Shown here one piece after another: positions 1 to 9,890 of a stretch of DNA of 64,000 nucleotides. This DNA is from Bradyrhizobium diazoefficiens. Lineage in GTDB: Bacteria; Pseudomonadota; Alphaproteobacteria; Rhizobiales; Xanthobacteraceae. Numbering within the stretch: position 1 is the first letter of the stretch; the number at the start of each line of letters is the position of its first letter. A program made the position numbers and the translations under genes. Below the pieces are notes generated by a model. The model was given only the letters and a program-made list of their open reading frames with translations. It was not told the origin of the DNA and did not search any database. The DNA lies in assembly GCF_016616425.1 (NCBI RefSeq), contig NZ_CP067101.1, forward strand, positions 6,820,001 through 6,884,000, written 5' to 3'.

Positions 1-533
1 ACACCGGACCAGGTGAAGCCGGGACGCCCGACGCCGATGCCGTAGCGCATCGCCCTGCCGTTGCCCTCGACCAAATAGAGGAACTTGTTCGGCGTATCGA
101 CCACGATCGTGCCGGGACCTTCCTTGCCGCTATAGTCAACCAGTTGTTTCTCGAATTTCGGATCGAACGGGCGCTGCCGCGGATCGACCGCCTCCTGCTG
201 GAGCGCGCCTTGCTGATATCCGCCCGGCATCTGCGGCTCGCCCATCGGCGGCAGGCGACGCTGATCGTAATAGGCCGGCTGCTGTTGATATACCGGCTGC
301 TGGGGAGCGTAAGCCGGACCGCGGCCGGGACCGTCGCCGAACAGGAACTCGATGAAGCCGCCGCCCATGTTCGAATTGGAGGCGACGCGAACCGGCGCCG
401 GCGGAACCTGCGGCGCATAGAGCACTGCGGGCGGATCGTTCGGCACGCTATTGTCGAAGGCGCTGGCGCCGTTGGCGCCGGCAATGAAGGTGCAAGCGCT
501 GCCGAGCAGCGCAACAGACATTTTCTTGAACAT
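1..533 (-). CDS. L,D-transpeptidase (YkuD family), 3' end beyond window
   Basis: About 177 codons are visible from the ATG at 533 to the left edge. The N-terminus (MFKKMSVALLGSACTF, then AGANGASA) is a signal peptide, followed by a Pro/Gln/Tyr-rich linker. From about residue 137 (GTIVVDTPNKFLYLVEGNG, then RYGIGVGRPGF) the sequence matches the start of a YkuD catalytic domain, which makes 3-3 peptidoglycan cross-links or attaches proteins to peptidoglycan in the periplasm. The catalytic His/Cys segment lies outside the window, so activity cannot be judged. No strong ribosome-binding site precedes the ATG, but it is the only start that keeps the signal peptide. Confidence 0.85.
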   Translation of the reverse strand, partial: MFKKMSVALLGSACTFIAGANGASAFDNSVPNDPPAVLYAPQVPPAPVRVASNSNMGGGFIEFLFGDGPGRGPAYAPQQPVYQQQPAYYDQRRLPPMGEPQMPGGYQQGALQQEAVDPRQRPFDPKFEKQLVDYSGKEGPGTIVVDTPNKFLYLVEGNGRAMRYGIGVGRPGFTWSG

Positions 534-848
534 CGACGTACTCTGTACTGTTTCGTCTAGATCACATGTGGCGCGGAGAGCTGATGGCTGGTCCGCGCCC
601 CTCGACGTCGTCAATAAAGGGCAAAAGCCGTTTTGTTTGGTAAACGAAAGCGGCGTTTGGATTCACCACGTCGGCAAGCGAGGGGCAATTTGGCGATCAG
701 CGTTTATTTTCGATGAACGCTGCGCCCCTATGGTTAATCGCAAGTTTTCGCGCCGTCGTGCAACGCCGCCCGACAGTTCCGGCCGTGAACTTCGTGTTAA
801 ATCGCTTCTGTCTACAAAGACGCGTGAGTGAGGTGGGGGAGTATCCTG
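534..848. other. Divergent intergenic region
   Basis: This 315-bp stretch separates the divergent transpeptidase and CheZ-like genes, so it should hold both promoters. It is less GC-rich than the genes around it, especially near 630-760. I see no convincing sigma-70 pair, operator or RNA gene. Short overlapping frames here have no recognisable similarity and no codon bias. Confidence 0.5.
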
Positions 849-1628
849 ATGGCTGTTCACCGCAAACGTTTCCGCGTCGAGGACATCGTCGGTGGCGAGA
901 TGCCGATTCTTGACGTAACCGAAGAGGCGGGCCCGATGCATAGCGAGATCATGACTGAGCTACGCGCGATACGCGCACAGATGGCGAAGGGCATTGCCCC
1001 GCTGTCCGGGAGCGCAGCCATGGCGGCGATCGACGCCTCCACAGCCCATGAGCTTTCCGAGGCACGCACGATGCTCGAAACCTATCGGGCCCAGATCGAG
1101 CAGTGCGAGAAGCTGAAAGTCGAGCTCGACCTCATCCATGACGCCATCGACCGCACCAAGCGCGAGATCGCGACATTGCACGGCAAGAGCTTTGACGGCG
1201 GCGAGATGGCCAAGGTCAATGGCGAGCTCGGCGCCGTGGTCGGCGGCACCGAGCAGGCGACCCAGCAGATCCTCGAAGCCGCGGAATCGATCGACCAGGC
1301 CGCAAGCGCAATGTCCAAGGTCGACTCCATCGACCAGCAGAAGCGGCTTGCCGACGACATCCAGGAGCGCGTCATCTCGATCTTCGAAGCCTGCAACTTC
1401 CAGGACCTGACCGGCCAGCGCATCAGCAAGGTCATGACCACGATGAAGTTCATCGAGCAGCACATCAATGCGATGATGGAGATCTGGGGCGGCGTCGACG
1501 CGATCAAGTCTCACGTCGTGCCGCAGGTCGACACCCGCAACGAGGACGAGAAGCTCCTCAACGGCCCGAAGCTCGCCGGCGACGTCGGCCATGCCTCGCA
1601 GGACGACATCGACGCGCTGTTCGACTGA
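849..1628 (+). CDS. CheZ-like protein phosphatase
   Basis: 259 residues starting MAVHRKRFRVEDIVGGEMP. The ATG at 849 is chosen because a GGTGGGGGAG ribosome-binding site sits about 9 nt upstream; an in-frame start at 828 would lie before it. The protein is mostly alpha-helical. About residues 175-215 contain IFEACNFQDLTGQRISKVM, which carries the D-x-x-x-Q catalytic signature of CheZ (QDLTGQ), the phosphatase that dephosphorylates CheY-P in chemotaxis. Annotated CheZ proteins in alphaproteobacteria are diverged, and there are no che genes nearby, so the partner response regulator is unknown. A rho-independent terminator follows at once. Confidence 0.75.
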   Translation: MAVHRKRFRVEDIVGGEMPILDVTEEAGPMHSEIMTELRAIRAQMAKGIAPLSGSAAMAAIDASTAHELSEARTMLETYRAQIEQCEKLKVELDLIHDAIDRTKREIATLHGKSFDGGEMAKVNGELGAVVGGTEQATQQILEAAESIDQAASAMSKVDSIDQQKRLADDIQERVISIFEACNFQDLTGQRISKVMTTMKFIEQHINAMMEIWGGVDAIKSHVVPQVDTRNEDEKLLNGPKLAGDVGHASQDDIDALFD

Positions 1629-1651
1629 ACGGCGCCGATTACGGAAAAGCA

Positions 1652-1680
1652 AAACGCCGGCGAGAGCCGGCGTTTTTGTT
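1652..1680 (+). terminator. Rho-independent terminator of the CheZ-like gene
   Basis: A perfect 9-bp stem (AACGCCGGC at 1653-1661, GCCGGCGTT at 1666-1674) with a GAGA loop runs into a T-rich tract, starting 24 bp after the stop codon. Confidence 0.85.
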
Positions 1681-1694
1681 TCATCCTCTCCGCT

Positions 1695-1796
1695 GTCATC
1701 GTCCGGCTTGACCGGACGATCCAGTATTCCAGAGACAGCAGTGATTGAGCCGAGAAGCCGCTGCGTACTGGATGCCCCGCTTTCGCGGGGCATGAC
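1695..1796. repeat. Intergenic palindromic repeat, double-hairpin type
   Basis: The element has nested symmetry. Outer arms GTCAT (1695-1699) and ATGAC (1792-1796) enclose hairpin one (ATCGTCCGG / CCGGACGAT, 1698-1720), inner arms CCAGTA (1721-1726) and TACTGG (1766-1771), and hairpin two (ATGCCCCGC / GCGGGGCAT with a TTTC loop, 1772-1793). The architecture, and wording such as 'ccggcttgaccgg' and 'tactggatgcccc', match short repeats I recognise as widespread between Bradyrhizobium genes. The copy number cannot be shown here. Confidence 0.75.
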
Positions 1797-1808
1797 GGAG
1801 GCGAGAGG

Positions 1809-2327
1809 CTACGCCCTTGGCGCGCAGCGGACGTAGACCATGTTGCCGTAGCGGGTGGCGGCGTCCTTGTCGATGAAGCGGGTGATCAGGACGCGGCCGT
1901 CGAAGGAGATGATCTCGCGGTCCTGCTCGCCGGGGGTTGGACCCGCCGGTCCGATGTAGTTCTTGCCGCTCGGCGAGCCCTTCAGCCGCAGCTCCTGCGG
2001 CGTCGCCTGGTCGGCCAGATGCATGATCACGCCGCCGGAGGGGCCGGCGGTGATCACGTAAGGATTCTTGCACTGGGCCCGGGCGGCCGCCTCGGTGCGG
2101 GCGCGGTCGGCCGGATTCTGGTACGAAGCCAGACCCCAGCGGCCCACGATCTCGTCGGGGCGAATGGTCGCAGGCATTTCCGGAGCAGTGCCCGGCTCGG
2201 CTTCGGGCGGCGGCGAGGACGAGAAGGACGGCAGGCTCATGCCGCCGCCGCAGGCGCCCAGCAGCAACGCCAGACAAGAGGCGGCCACCAGATTGGCAAC
2301 CGTGCGCGCGTGAGCCGAACTGATCAT
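1809..2327 (-). CDS. Conserved lipoprotein of unknown function
   Basis: 172 residues from the ATG at 2327, which has a GGGGGAA ribosome-binding site 6 nt upstream. The longer frame starting at 2429 lacks a site and would bury the signal peptide. The N-terminus (MISSAHARTVANLVAASC, then LALLLGAC) is a lipoprotein signal with lipobox L-G-A-C, so the mature protein should be lipid-anchored at Cys30. A Pro/Ser-rich linker follows, then a globular part containing IVGRWGLASYQNP, one Cys near CKNPYVI and another close to the end (VYVRCAPRA). No domain was recognised with confidence. It is divergent from groESL, with about 155 bp to the groES promoter. Confidence 0.8.
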   Translation of the reverse strand: MISSAHARTVANLVAASCLALLLGACGGGMSLPSFSSSPPPEAEPGTAPEMPATIRPDEIVGRWGLASYQNPADRARTEAAARAQCKNPYVITAGPSGGVIMHLADQATPQELRLKGSPSGKNYIGPAGPTPGEQDREIISFDGRVLITRFIDKDAATRYGNMVYVRCAPRA

Positions 2328-2482
2328 GGCATTCCCCCGAACAAGACCATGGCCGCACCCCTCCCGCAGCCAAGCGCAAAACCTCTGCCGGAGCAATGAC
2401 GTCGTTCTGTACGCCGACGCCCCGAACAAGTTTCCAATGCCACCATCCTATATCCGCCTCAACAACCGCTTAACCACCTTTG

Positions 2483-2510
2483 CTTGACAGGACCGCGGCC
2501 AAGCCATATT
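2483..2510 (+). promoter_or_regulatory. Predicted RpoH-type heat-shock promoter of groESL
   Basis: CTTGAC (2483-2488), a 15-bp spacer and CCATATT (2504-2510) resemble the alphaproteobacterial sigma-32 pattern (CTTG at -35, CCATAT at -10). The hexamers also overlap a sigma-70-like TTGACA. The predicted start site would fall within or just before the CIRCE element. Confidence 0.6.
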
Positions 2511-2522
2511 CCCGGGCCACTA

Positions 2523-2549
2523 TTAGCACTCGGAGAGCCCGATTGCTAA
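2523..2549 (+). promoter_or_regulatory. CIRCE operator (HrcA-binding site)
   Basis: TTAGCACTC (2523-2531), a 9-bp spacer and GATTGCTAA (2541-2549) match the CIRCE consensus TTAGCACTC-N9-GAGTGCTAA with one mismatch. HrcA bound here represses groESL until heat stress occupies GroEL. It sits 13 bp after the predicted -10 box and 92 bp before groES. Confidence 0.93.
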
Positions 2550-2641
2550 GCGCGCCGTTCGATGCTGGGGACAGGGGTGGACGAATGCGCCGCCGCCCCC
2601 ACTTCCACTACTTCCGAAGCGAGCCTCCAAAGGGAAACGTC

Positions 2642-2938
2642 ATGGCTAAATCCAAATTTCGTCCGCTGCATGACCGTGTCGTGGTCAAACGTATCGACGC
2701 CGAGGAAAAGACCAAGGGTGGCATCATCATTCCGGACACCGCCAAGGAAAAGCCGTCCCAGGGCGAGATCGTCGCCGTCGGCCCCGGCGGCCGCGACGAG
2801 ACCGGCAAGCTGACCCCGATCGACCTCAAGGTCGGCGACCGCGTGCTGTTCGGCAAGTGGTCGGGCACCGAGGTCAAGATCGACAATGAAGAGCTCCTGA
2901 TCATGAAGGAGTCGGACATCATGGGCGTGCTGGCCTAA
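2642..2938 (+). CDS. groES: Co-chaperonin GroES
   Basis: 98 residues, normal length for GroES. It starts [17 protein letters not shown]; the mobile loop that contacts GroEL lies around residues 17-34 and includes [13 protein letters not shown]. The heptameric lid closes the GroEL cavity during ATP-driven folding in the cytoplasm. The start is chosen from homology, with a GGGAAACGTC stretch just upstream. It is the first gene of a two-gene operon behind a CIRCE element, with groEL 116 bp downstream. Bradyrhizobia carry several groESL copies; CIRCE control marks this as one of the stress-regulated ones. Confidence 0.98.
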   Translation: MAKSKFRPLHDRVVVKRIDAEEKTKGGIIIPDTAKEKPSQGEIVAVGPGGRDETGKLTPIDLKVGDRVLFGKWSGTEVKIDNEELLIMKESDIMGVLA

Positions 2939-2952
2939 GGCCATCCCCCTGA

Positions 2953-4677
<1,725 letters not shown>

Positions 4678-4701
4678 GCCGACCCTTCATTGCAGCGTTG
4701 C

Positions 4702-4731
4702 GAAGGCCGCCTCCGGGCGGCCTTCTTTTTT
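4702..4731 (+). terminator. Rho-independent terminator of groESL
   Basis: A GAAGGCCGCC / GGCGGCCTTC stem (4702-4725) with a TCCG loop is followed by six T residues, starting 25 bp after the groEL stop. Confidence 0.92.
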
Positions 4732-4819
4732 GCAGACCCTGCTTTCAGCTTTCCGATTCAACCGGCGGCCAAAACCCACTACGGTGGCCCGCAGATTCGA
4801 TTGCTCGAGGATTTCGTCG

Positions 4820-6034
4820 ATGCGCGCGCTTCTGGTTTGTTCGACAGCCCTCTTGGCGGCTCTGCTTGCGGTTACGCCCGAGGCTGCCTCCGCCCAGATG
4901 AAGCTGTCACCCAAGGCCGCGGCGGCGCCCGGTGGCGTCGAGACGCGCTATTTCACCTCGATCGACGGACTGATGGACGGCAACGCCGACGTGATCCTAA
5001 AGGAAACGCGGCAGGGCAAGATGGTCACGGCGGCCGTGCTCGACGTCTGTTATCCCGTCGCGAAAAATTCCGACCGCAAGGACCGCTTCGTCGTCAACCT
5101 GCAGGTCGCGGGCCAGACGCTGACCGGCACCACGCAGAGCCTCGGCGAGAAGGCGCCCGTCAGCGTCAAGCTGCTGCGCAAGCAGGCGGGGGACACGTTC
5201 GAATTCCGCGGCCAGATCAGCATTGGCCAGATGGTGACCGAGGTGACCTCGCCCGACAATTCCGATCTCAGCGAGAAGGAATTTCTGGACAACCAGACTT
5301 CCGACGACGGCATCACGCCGCAGCCGAAGGATTTCACCGACGTCTCGCCGGAAGCGATCGCAGTCAAGGTCAAGCTCGACGCTGCAACCGACTTCCTGAA
5401 GAGCCTGAGGGGCCAGGAGGTCGAGGTGACGCTGGCGAGCCTCGCCGTCGGCTGCGATGCGCTGCGCGCAGGCGAGCAGACCATCAACATGTCGGTCGAT
5501 CCCGAGCGCGCCGGCGCGCTGCTGGCGAAATTCAAGGCGATGCCCGGCGTCACCGCCGCAGGCTGGACCGCGGGCATGACCGAGATGGACCGCACCATCC
5601 GCTTCGCCGCGGCCGACTGGCGCGAGGGCGACAAGATCAACCGCAACAAGCTCGCGGCCGCCGTTTCGAACGTCTTGAGCCGAACGCTCGCGGCAAAGCC
5701 GGTCGCGCAAAGCTTCGACCCCGCCACCGGCAAGCTCAAGCTGGTCTTCAAGCGGCCGAACCAGGATTTCCCCGCGCTCGAGCTCACCGACACGATCGAG
5801 GTCACAGGCCTCGTCTCGCCCGACAAGCCGGGCACGACCGACAAGCTCATGCTCTGGATCGGCAGCCCCGCGACGACGACTGCCGACGAGAGCAGCGGCG
5901 CCAAGCTCAATCTCTCCGACGACACGTCGGTCGACGAGGAAGGCGAGCAGCCCGACGACAACGGTTCGGTCGAGGCGCTCGCCAAGGAGCTCAAGGGCCA
6001 GCGCTGGGACGCCGACAAGTCGATGTGGAGGTAG
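4820..6034 (+). CDS. Conserved exported protein of unknown function
   Basis: 404 residues from the ATG at 4820, with GAGG about 11 nt upstream. The start follows the groEL terminator and begins a clear signal peptide (MRALLVCSTALLAALL, cleavage after AASA). The mature protein has no membrane segment and no metal-binding or catalytic motif I recognise. A weakly symmetric pair of beta-rich regions (about 40-210 and 215-350) is followed by an acidic, low-complexity tail (about 365-385) rich in Asp/Glu/Ser. The coding frame is solid, with strong third-position GC. It is not part of the groESL operon because a terminator intervenes. Function unknown; probably periplasmic. Confidence 0.85.
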   Translation: MRALLVCSTALLAALLAVTPEAASAQMKLSPKAAAAPGGVETRYFTSIDGLMDGNADVILKETRQGKMVTAAVLDVCYPVAKNSDRKDRFVVNLQVAGQTLTGTTQSLGEKAPVSVKLLRKQAGDTFEFRGQISIGQMVTEVTSPDNSDLSEKEFLDNQTSDDGITPQPKDFTDVSPEAIAVKVKLDAATDFLKSLRGQEVEVTLASLAVGCDALRAGEQTINMSVDPERAGALLAKFKAMPGVTAAGWTAGMTEMDRTIRFAAADWREGDKINRNKLAAAVSNVLSRTLAAKPVAQSFDPATGKLKLVFKRPNQDFPALELTDTIEVTGLVSPDKPGTTDKLMLWIGSPATTTADESSGAKLNLSDDTSVDEEGEQPDDNGSVEALAKELKGQRWDADKSMWR

Positions 6035-6108
6035 GCTGAGCTCTCGTACCCCGGGTGCAGCGCCTGCGCGCTGCCCTTGTCCAGGACATGCGAGCGCTGC
6101 TTGCGAAG

Positions 6109-6507
6109 CTAGTTCCCGTTCGCGCGAAAGCGCAGCGGCTTGGGGCCGATCAGCGTCAGCACGTCGCCCTGGCGGTTCCAGGTCTCGACGCTGCTAAGCG
6201 CTGCGACGAGCTCGTCGTCGGCCTGTGCCTTTGCCGGCGGGCAGGAACGGTCCTGGATCTGGCCGGGAACGAAGATCACGGTGTTGCCGGCGACCGAGAA
6301 CTGGCCCTTGCCACCCTTGCACCAGAGCTCCAGGACGACCTCGCCATGGTCGCCGATCTCGATGTTCGGAATCCGCTTCGAGCCGGGCTGCGGCAGCGCC
6401 TCCAGCGTCATTTCGGTGCCGAACGGGAAGTCTTCTTGTGCGCGGGCACTCCCCGCCAGGAGCCACAGCGCGGCCACTATCCACGCGATCTGCTTCACCG
6501 AAATCAT
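6109..6507 (-). CDS. Exported META/HslJ-like domain protein
   Basis: 132 residues. An AAGGA ribosome-binding site lies 6 nt before the ATG at 6507. The signal peptide is MISVKQIAWIVAALWLL, ending SARA. The mature part ends with ETWNRQGDVLTLIGPKPLRF, the typical closing beta-strands of META-domain proteins (HslJ family). It has two Cys residues (in LWCKGG and DRSCPP) that could form a periplasmic disulphide. META proteins are linked to envelope or heat stress, but their biochemical role is unsettled. Convergent with the preceding exported protein. Confidence 0.75.
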   Translation of the reverse strand: MISVKQIAWIVAALWLLAGSARAQEDFPFGTEMTLEALPQPGSKRIPNIEIGDHGEVVLELWCKGGKGQFSVAGNTVIFVPGQIQDRSCPPAKAQADDELVAALSSVETWNRQGDVLTLIGPKPLRFRANGN

Positions 6508-6644
6508 CTGGAATCCTTGGTCGGATTGATTCGCGGGACCTTCTATAAGAGGACGAAGGCGCTGAGAAGGTTCGAGGCCGGCGGACGCCAGGAAATACCC
6601 GCAAGGCAGAAGCCTGCAGGGATTCCTCCGGCGCTACGCTGCGT

Positions 6645-6827
6645 TCAACGGGTGTACACCAGACTCGGCAGCCAGAGGATGATCTGCGGGAACATGATGC
6701 AGAGCCCGACGCCGATCGCCTGCAGCACCATGAAATTGACCGAAGCCCTGAAGATCGTGGCCATGCTGATCTCCGGCGGGGCCACACTTTTCAGATAGAA
6801 CAGCGAATAGACGAAGGGAGGGCTGAG
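6645..6827 (-). pseudogene. 3' remnant of a TRAP transporter large permease (dctM-like)
   Basis: The minus strand from about 6827 to the stop at 6645 encodes SPPFVYSLFYLKSVAPPEIS and a final helix ending FPQIILWLPSLVY. This is the conserved C-terminus of the DctM (TRAP large permease) family, about 60 of the usual 430-plus residues. Upstream of 6827 the similarity ends abruptly, with no remaining permease helices. The intact DctM encoded at 8538-9890 ends in a related but clearly different sequence (YLKGVAPPEV, then FPDTVLWLPRQLY), so this is not a recent local duplicate. Most likely the scar of a deleted TRAP locus. Confidence 0.8.
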
Positions 6828-6922
6828 ACTGGCCCATGGGCTGGCGGAGACGAGCATTGCCCGCGGTGCCTCGCCGTGCTTTAGTTGATCGGCGCGATGT
6901 CAGTGGCCAAGGAGGCGAAACG

Positions 6923-7120
6923 GTGGTCAATCTCATTGCCAATATCGTCGGCGCGCTTGGGGCGATCGGCTTTGTCGGGTTTTTCGCCTATCGAATCGAC
7001 AAGCTTCCACTGACTATCATCGTCGCGTGTTGCCTGGCGCTGATGGTTTATTCGTTCTATGACGACCTGCGCAACGATCGCACGCGTGCGCAACTGAGCG
7101 GCAAGAACGACCGGAATTAG
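6923..7120 (+). CDS. Small membrane protein
   Basis: 65 residues from a GTG at 6923, chosen because a near-perfect AAGGAGG site ends 7 nt upstream; the in-frame ATG at 6836 has none. Two hydrophobic stretches are visible: residues 1-18 (VVNLIANIVGALGAIGFVGF) and 26-39 (LTIIVACCLALMVY), with a charged C-terminus (DDLRNDRTRAQLSGKNDRN). No family is recognised. It faces the TRAP-amidase operon convergently, 17 bp apart. Confidence 0.55.
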   Translation: MVNLIANIVGALGAIGFVGFFAYRIDKLPLTIIVACCLALMVYSFYDDLRNDRTRAQLSGKNDRN

Positions 7121-7137
7121 CACCATCGCAGTTGATG

Positions 7138-8466
7138 CTATACCTGCTGCGCGACGAACTCCGACAGCCAGCGCGCCGAGCGCAGGAGGCGCGCGTCGTT
7201 ACCGCGCAGGCCCACGAGCTGGATCCCGACCGGCATCCCGTTGGGGCCGTGTAGCAGCGGGACCGTGATCGCCGGCGTCCCGAGCAAAGTCCAAGTGGTG
7301 CAGAATATCGGGTTGCCGGTAGTCTCCAGCCCTGATGGAGCCTCCCCAGGGGCCGCCGGCGTCAGAATCGCATCATAACGGTTGAAAATGTCATCGAGAG
7401 CGAGGTTAAGCAGCGGGATACGGGCGATTGCTCGAATGTAGTCGGCGGCAAGCACCTGCTGCCCGTGCTCGATGATCCGGCATAGCCGCGGGCTGAGCCT
7501 ATCGCGACCGTTGTCGTATTCCGGCGCGTAGCTCACAGCCAATTCTGCATCCTGGATGGTGCGATGTAGTTCAATCGCATTCTCAAACACGGACGGCAGC
7601 TCAACCTCGGTGACATTCTCGCCGAGCGCGTCCACCAGCTGTGCGAATGCTAATTGTGTGCTCTCCTCGGCACTGCTCCAGACCGGGGTCTTGGCGAAGG
7701 CGAAGGTCGGCGGCAACGGCGGCTCTTCGGCTGCAACGCGACTGAGCTCGGCGCGCGATTGCAGTACCATATCCGCATCCTGCGGATCGTATGCCATCAT
7801 CGCCTCGGCGATGAGCGCCGCATCGAGGACGCTGCCGGCAAAGACGCCCACATGATCAAGCGTGCGCGATAAGGGCAGGACGCCTTTGCGCGAGATCAGG
7901 CCATGCGTCGGCTTATAGCCGACCACCCCGCAGAAGGAGGCGGGACGGATGACGGAGCCGTTGGTCTGCGATCCGATGGCCAGCGGCACCATGCCCGAGC
8001 CCACCGCCGCCGCCGACCCGCTCGAGGAGCCGCCGGGCGTGCGCGCCGGATCGTGCGGATGACGGGTCTTGCCGGGGGTAAACAAGGCGAGTTCGGTGGT
8101 CACCGTCTTGCCCATGATCACCGCGCCGGCCTGACGCAGCAGAGCGACCGCGGTGCAATCATGGCGGGGACGGCGACCGGCGTGCAGCACCGTACCGTCC
8201 TCCGTTGGCATGTCGCCGGTGTCGAAGATATCCTTCACGCCGACAGGAATGCCGTGGAGCGGTCCCATCGGCCGACCATTGGCGCGGGCCTCGTCAAGCG
8301 CGCGAGCCTGCGCCCGGGCGTGGTCGGGATCGAGAAAAGCCCAGGCTTCGATCCTAGGATCGACCTCAGCAATCCGGGCCAGGCAAGATTCGGTCACGTC
8401 CAGCGCGCTGATGGTGCCGTCGCGCAGCGAACCAATCGTGTCGGAGAGAGTCGATGCTTCAGCCAT
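7138..8466 (-). CDS. Amidase (amidase signature family)
   Basis: 442 residues. It has the complete Ser-cisSer-Lys triad layout: Lys78 in HGIPVGVKDIFDT, the Gly/Ser-rich signature GGSSSGSAAAV at 145-155 and nucleophile Ser171 in TNGSVIRPASFCG. The family hydrolyses amides to acid plus ammonia in the cytoplasm. The same fold serves GatA, but there are no gatB or gatC genes here, and the operon context argues for a catabolic amidase. It is the last gene of a dctP-dctQ-dctM-amidase operon, 71 bp after dctM, which suggests that the imported solute, or a product of it, is its substrate. Confidence 0.9.
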   Translation of the reverse strand: MAEASTLSDTIGSLRDGTISALDVTESCLARIAEVDPRIEAWAFLDPDHARAQARALDEARANGRPMGPLHGIPVGVKDIFDTGDMPTEDGTVLHAGRRPRHDCTAVALLRQAGAVIMGKTVTTELALFTPGKTRHPHDPARTPGGSSSGSAAAVGSGMVPLAIGSQTNGSVIRPASFCGVVGYKPTHGLISRKGVLPLSRTLDHVGVFAGSVLDAALIAEAMMAYDPQDADMVLQSRAELSRVAAEEPPLPPTFAFAKTPVWSSAEESTQLAFAQLVDALGENVTEVELPSVFENAIELHRTIQDAELAVSYAPEYDNGRDRLSPRLCRIIEHGQQVLAADYIRAIARIPLLNLALDDIFNRYDAILTPAAPGEAPSGLETTGNPIFCTTWTLLGTPAITVPLLHGPNGMPVGIQLVGLRGNDARLLRSARWLSEFVAQQV

Positions 8467-8537
8467 TGGCAGTCCATGGGCGAGGTTCGATCGCCGCTAT
8501 TTGCTGCGGGCGTGATTGCAATGGCGACCGGCTCATC

Positions 8538-9890
8538 TCATCTGGCATAGAGCTGACGCGGAAGCCAGAGCACTGTGTCCGGGAAAATGTAGACCAGGGC
8601 CATAGTGATAAACACCAGGAACACAAACGGCAGCGAGCCGCCGAAGATCTGCGTGAGCCGTACCTCCGGCGGCGCAACGCCCTTGAGGTAGTACGCGGCC
8701 ATCGCCATCGGCGGCGTATTGAACGAAGTCTGGATGTTCAACGCGACCAGGATGCCAAACACGATCGGATCGACGTGGAAATAGGGCAGTAACGGCAGGA
8801 AGATCGGCACGAAGATGATGATGATCTCCGTCCACTCCAGCGGCCAGCCAAGCAGAAAAATAATGAACTGGGTCAGCAACAGAAACTCGACCCTGTTCAT
8901 GTTGAGACCCTTGATCAGATCTTCGACCAAGCCCTGACCGCCGAGATAGGCAAATACGGACGCAAAGGTCCAGGAGCCGACGAACAGAAAGGTCACCATC
9001 GCTGAAGTACGCGCAGTCAGATACACCGCCTCTTTCAAGCGCGGGAAATCGAGCTCGCGGTAGCCCGCGGCCAGCGCCAGGCTGCCAAAGGAGCCAACGG
9101 CCGCGGCTTCCGTCGGCGTTGCGAGGCCGAACAAGATCGCCCCAAGCACCGAGAAGATCAGGATAGCCAGCGGAAAAAATGAGGTCAGGAGCGCGAGCGC
9201 GACCTCGATGAGCGGGATACGGCTCTGGTCTTCCGGCAGCGCTGGCGCGAGCTTCGGATTGATGATCGCGCGCCCGATCACGTAAAGGATGTAGAATCCG
9301 GCCAGAATGAAGCCCGGAACGAAAGCGCCGGCATAGAGCTTGACCACCGATTCGCCGGCGGTGGCCGCGTACAGAATCAAGAGAATGCTGGGCGGAATCA
9401 TGATTCCAAGGCAGCCGCCGGCACACACCACGCCGGCCGCCAGCTTGGGGTCATATCCTGCCCTCAGCATGGCCGGAAAGGCGAGCAGTCCCATCAGTGT
9501 AACCACCGCGCCGACAATGCCGACCGCAGTCGCGAACAGCGCGCAGGTGATCAGCGTCGCCACGGCCAGGGAAGCGGGGACGCGCCGCGCCGCGATCTGG
9601 ATGCTGAAGAACAGCCGGTCGAGAATATTGGCGCGTTCAACCACGTAGCCCATGAACAGAAATAACGGCACTGCGGTCAGAGTGTCGTTGCTGAGAATGC
9701 TGAACGTGTTTTGCACCAGAAGATCGAAAATGCGATTCTGGAAAATGTGATCAAGCTGATCCGGCGTCGCATAGGCGTAGTAGCCGAAGAACACGCCCAT
9801 ACCCATGAGGGTAAACACGATCGGGAAGCCGAGCAGAATCGTAAGGATGAACATGCTGATCATCAGCAGTCCGACTTCGCCACCGGTCAT
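8538..9890 (-). CDS. dctM: TRAP transporter large permease (DctM type)
   Basis: 450 residues and about 12 hydrophobic segments, the normal size for the DctM ion-coupled transport subunit. Recognisable features are LGFPIVFTLMGMGVFFGYYA near the N-terminus, the CLGIMIPPSILLILYAA turn and the C-terminal YLKGVAPPEVRL. Its sequence looks like the subfamily once annotated as mannitol/chloroaromatic (FcbT3-like). It overlaps the small permease gene by 4 bp (ATGA), implying translational coupling. It works in the inner membrane with DctQ and the periplasmic DctP to import an organic anion using the sodium gradient. Confidence 0.95.
   Translation of the reverse strand: MTGGEVGLLMISMFILTILLGFPIVFTLMGMGVFFGYYAYATPDQLDHIFQNRIFDLLVQNTFSILSNDTLTAVPLFLFMGYVVERANILDRLFFSIQIAARRVPASLAVATLITCALFATAVGIVGAVVTLMGLLAFPAMLRAGYDPKLAAGVVCAGGCLGIMIPPSILLILYAATAGESVVKLYAGAFVPGFILAGFYILYVIGRAIINPKLAPALPEDQSRIPLIEVALALLTSFFPLAILIFSVLGAILFGLATPTEAAAVGSFGSLALAAGYRELDFPRLKEAVYLTARTSAMVTFLFVGSWTFASVFAYLGGQGLVEDLIKGLNMNRVEFLLLTQFIIFLLGWPLEWTEIIIIFVPIFLPLLPYFHVDPIVFGILVALNIQTSFNTPPMAMAAYYLKGVAPPEVRLTQIFGGSLPFVFLVFITMALVYIFPDTVLWLPRQLYAR

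Noticed and set aside
2480..2641. N-terminal extension of groES by 54 codons
   Set aside because: The extension covers the promoter and the CIRCE element; all GroES proteins start at the ATG at 2642.
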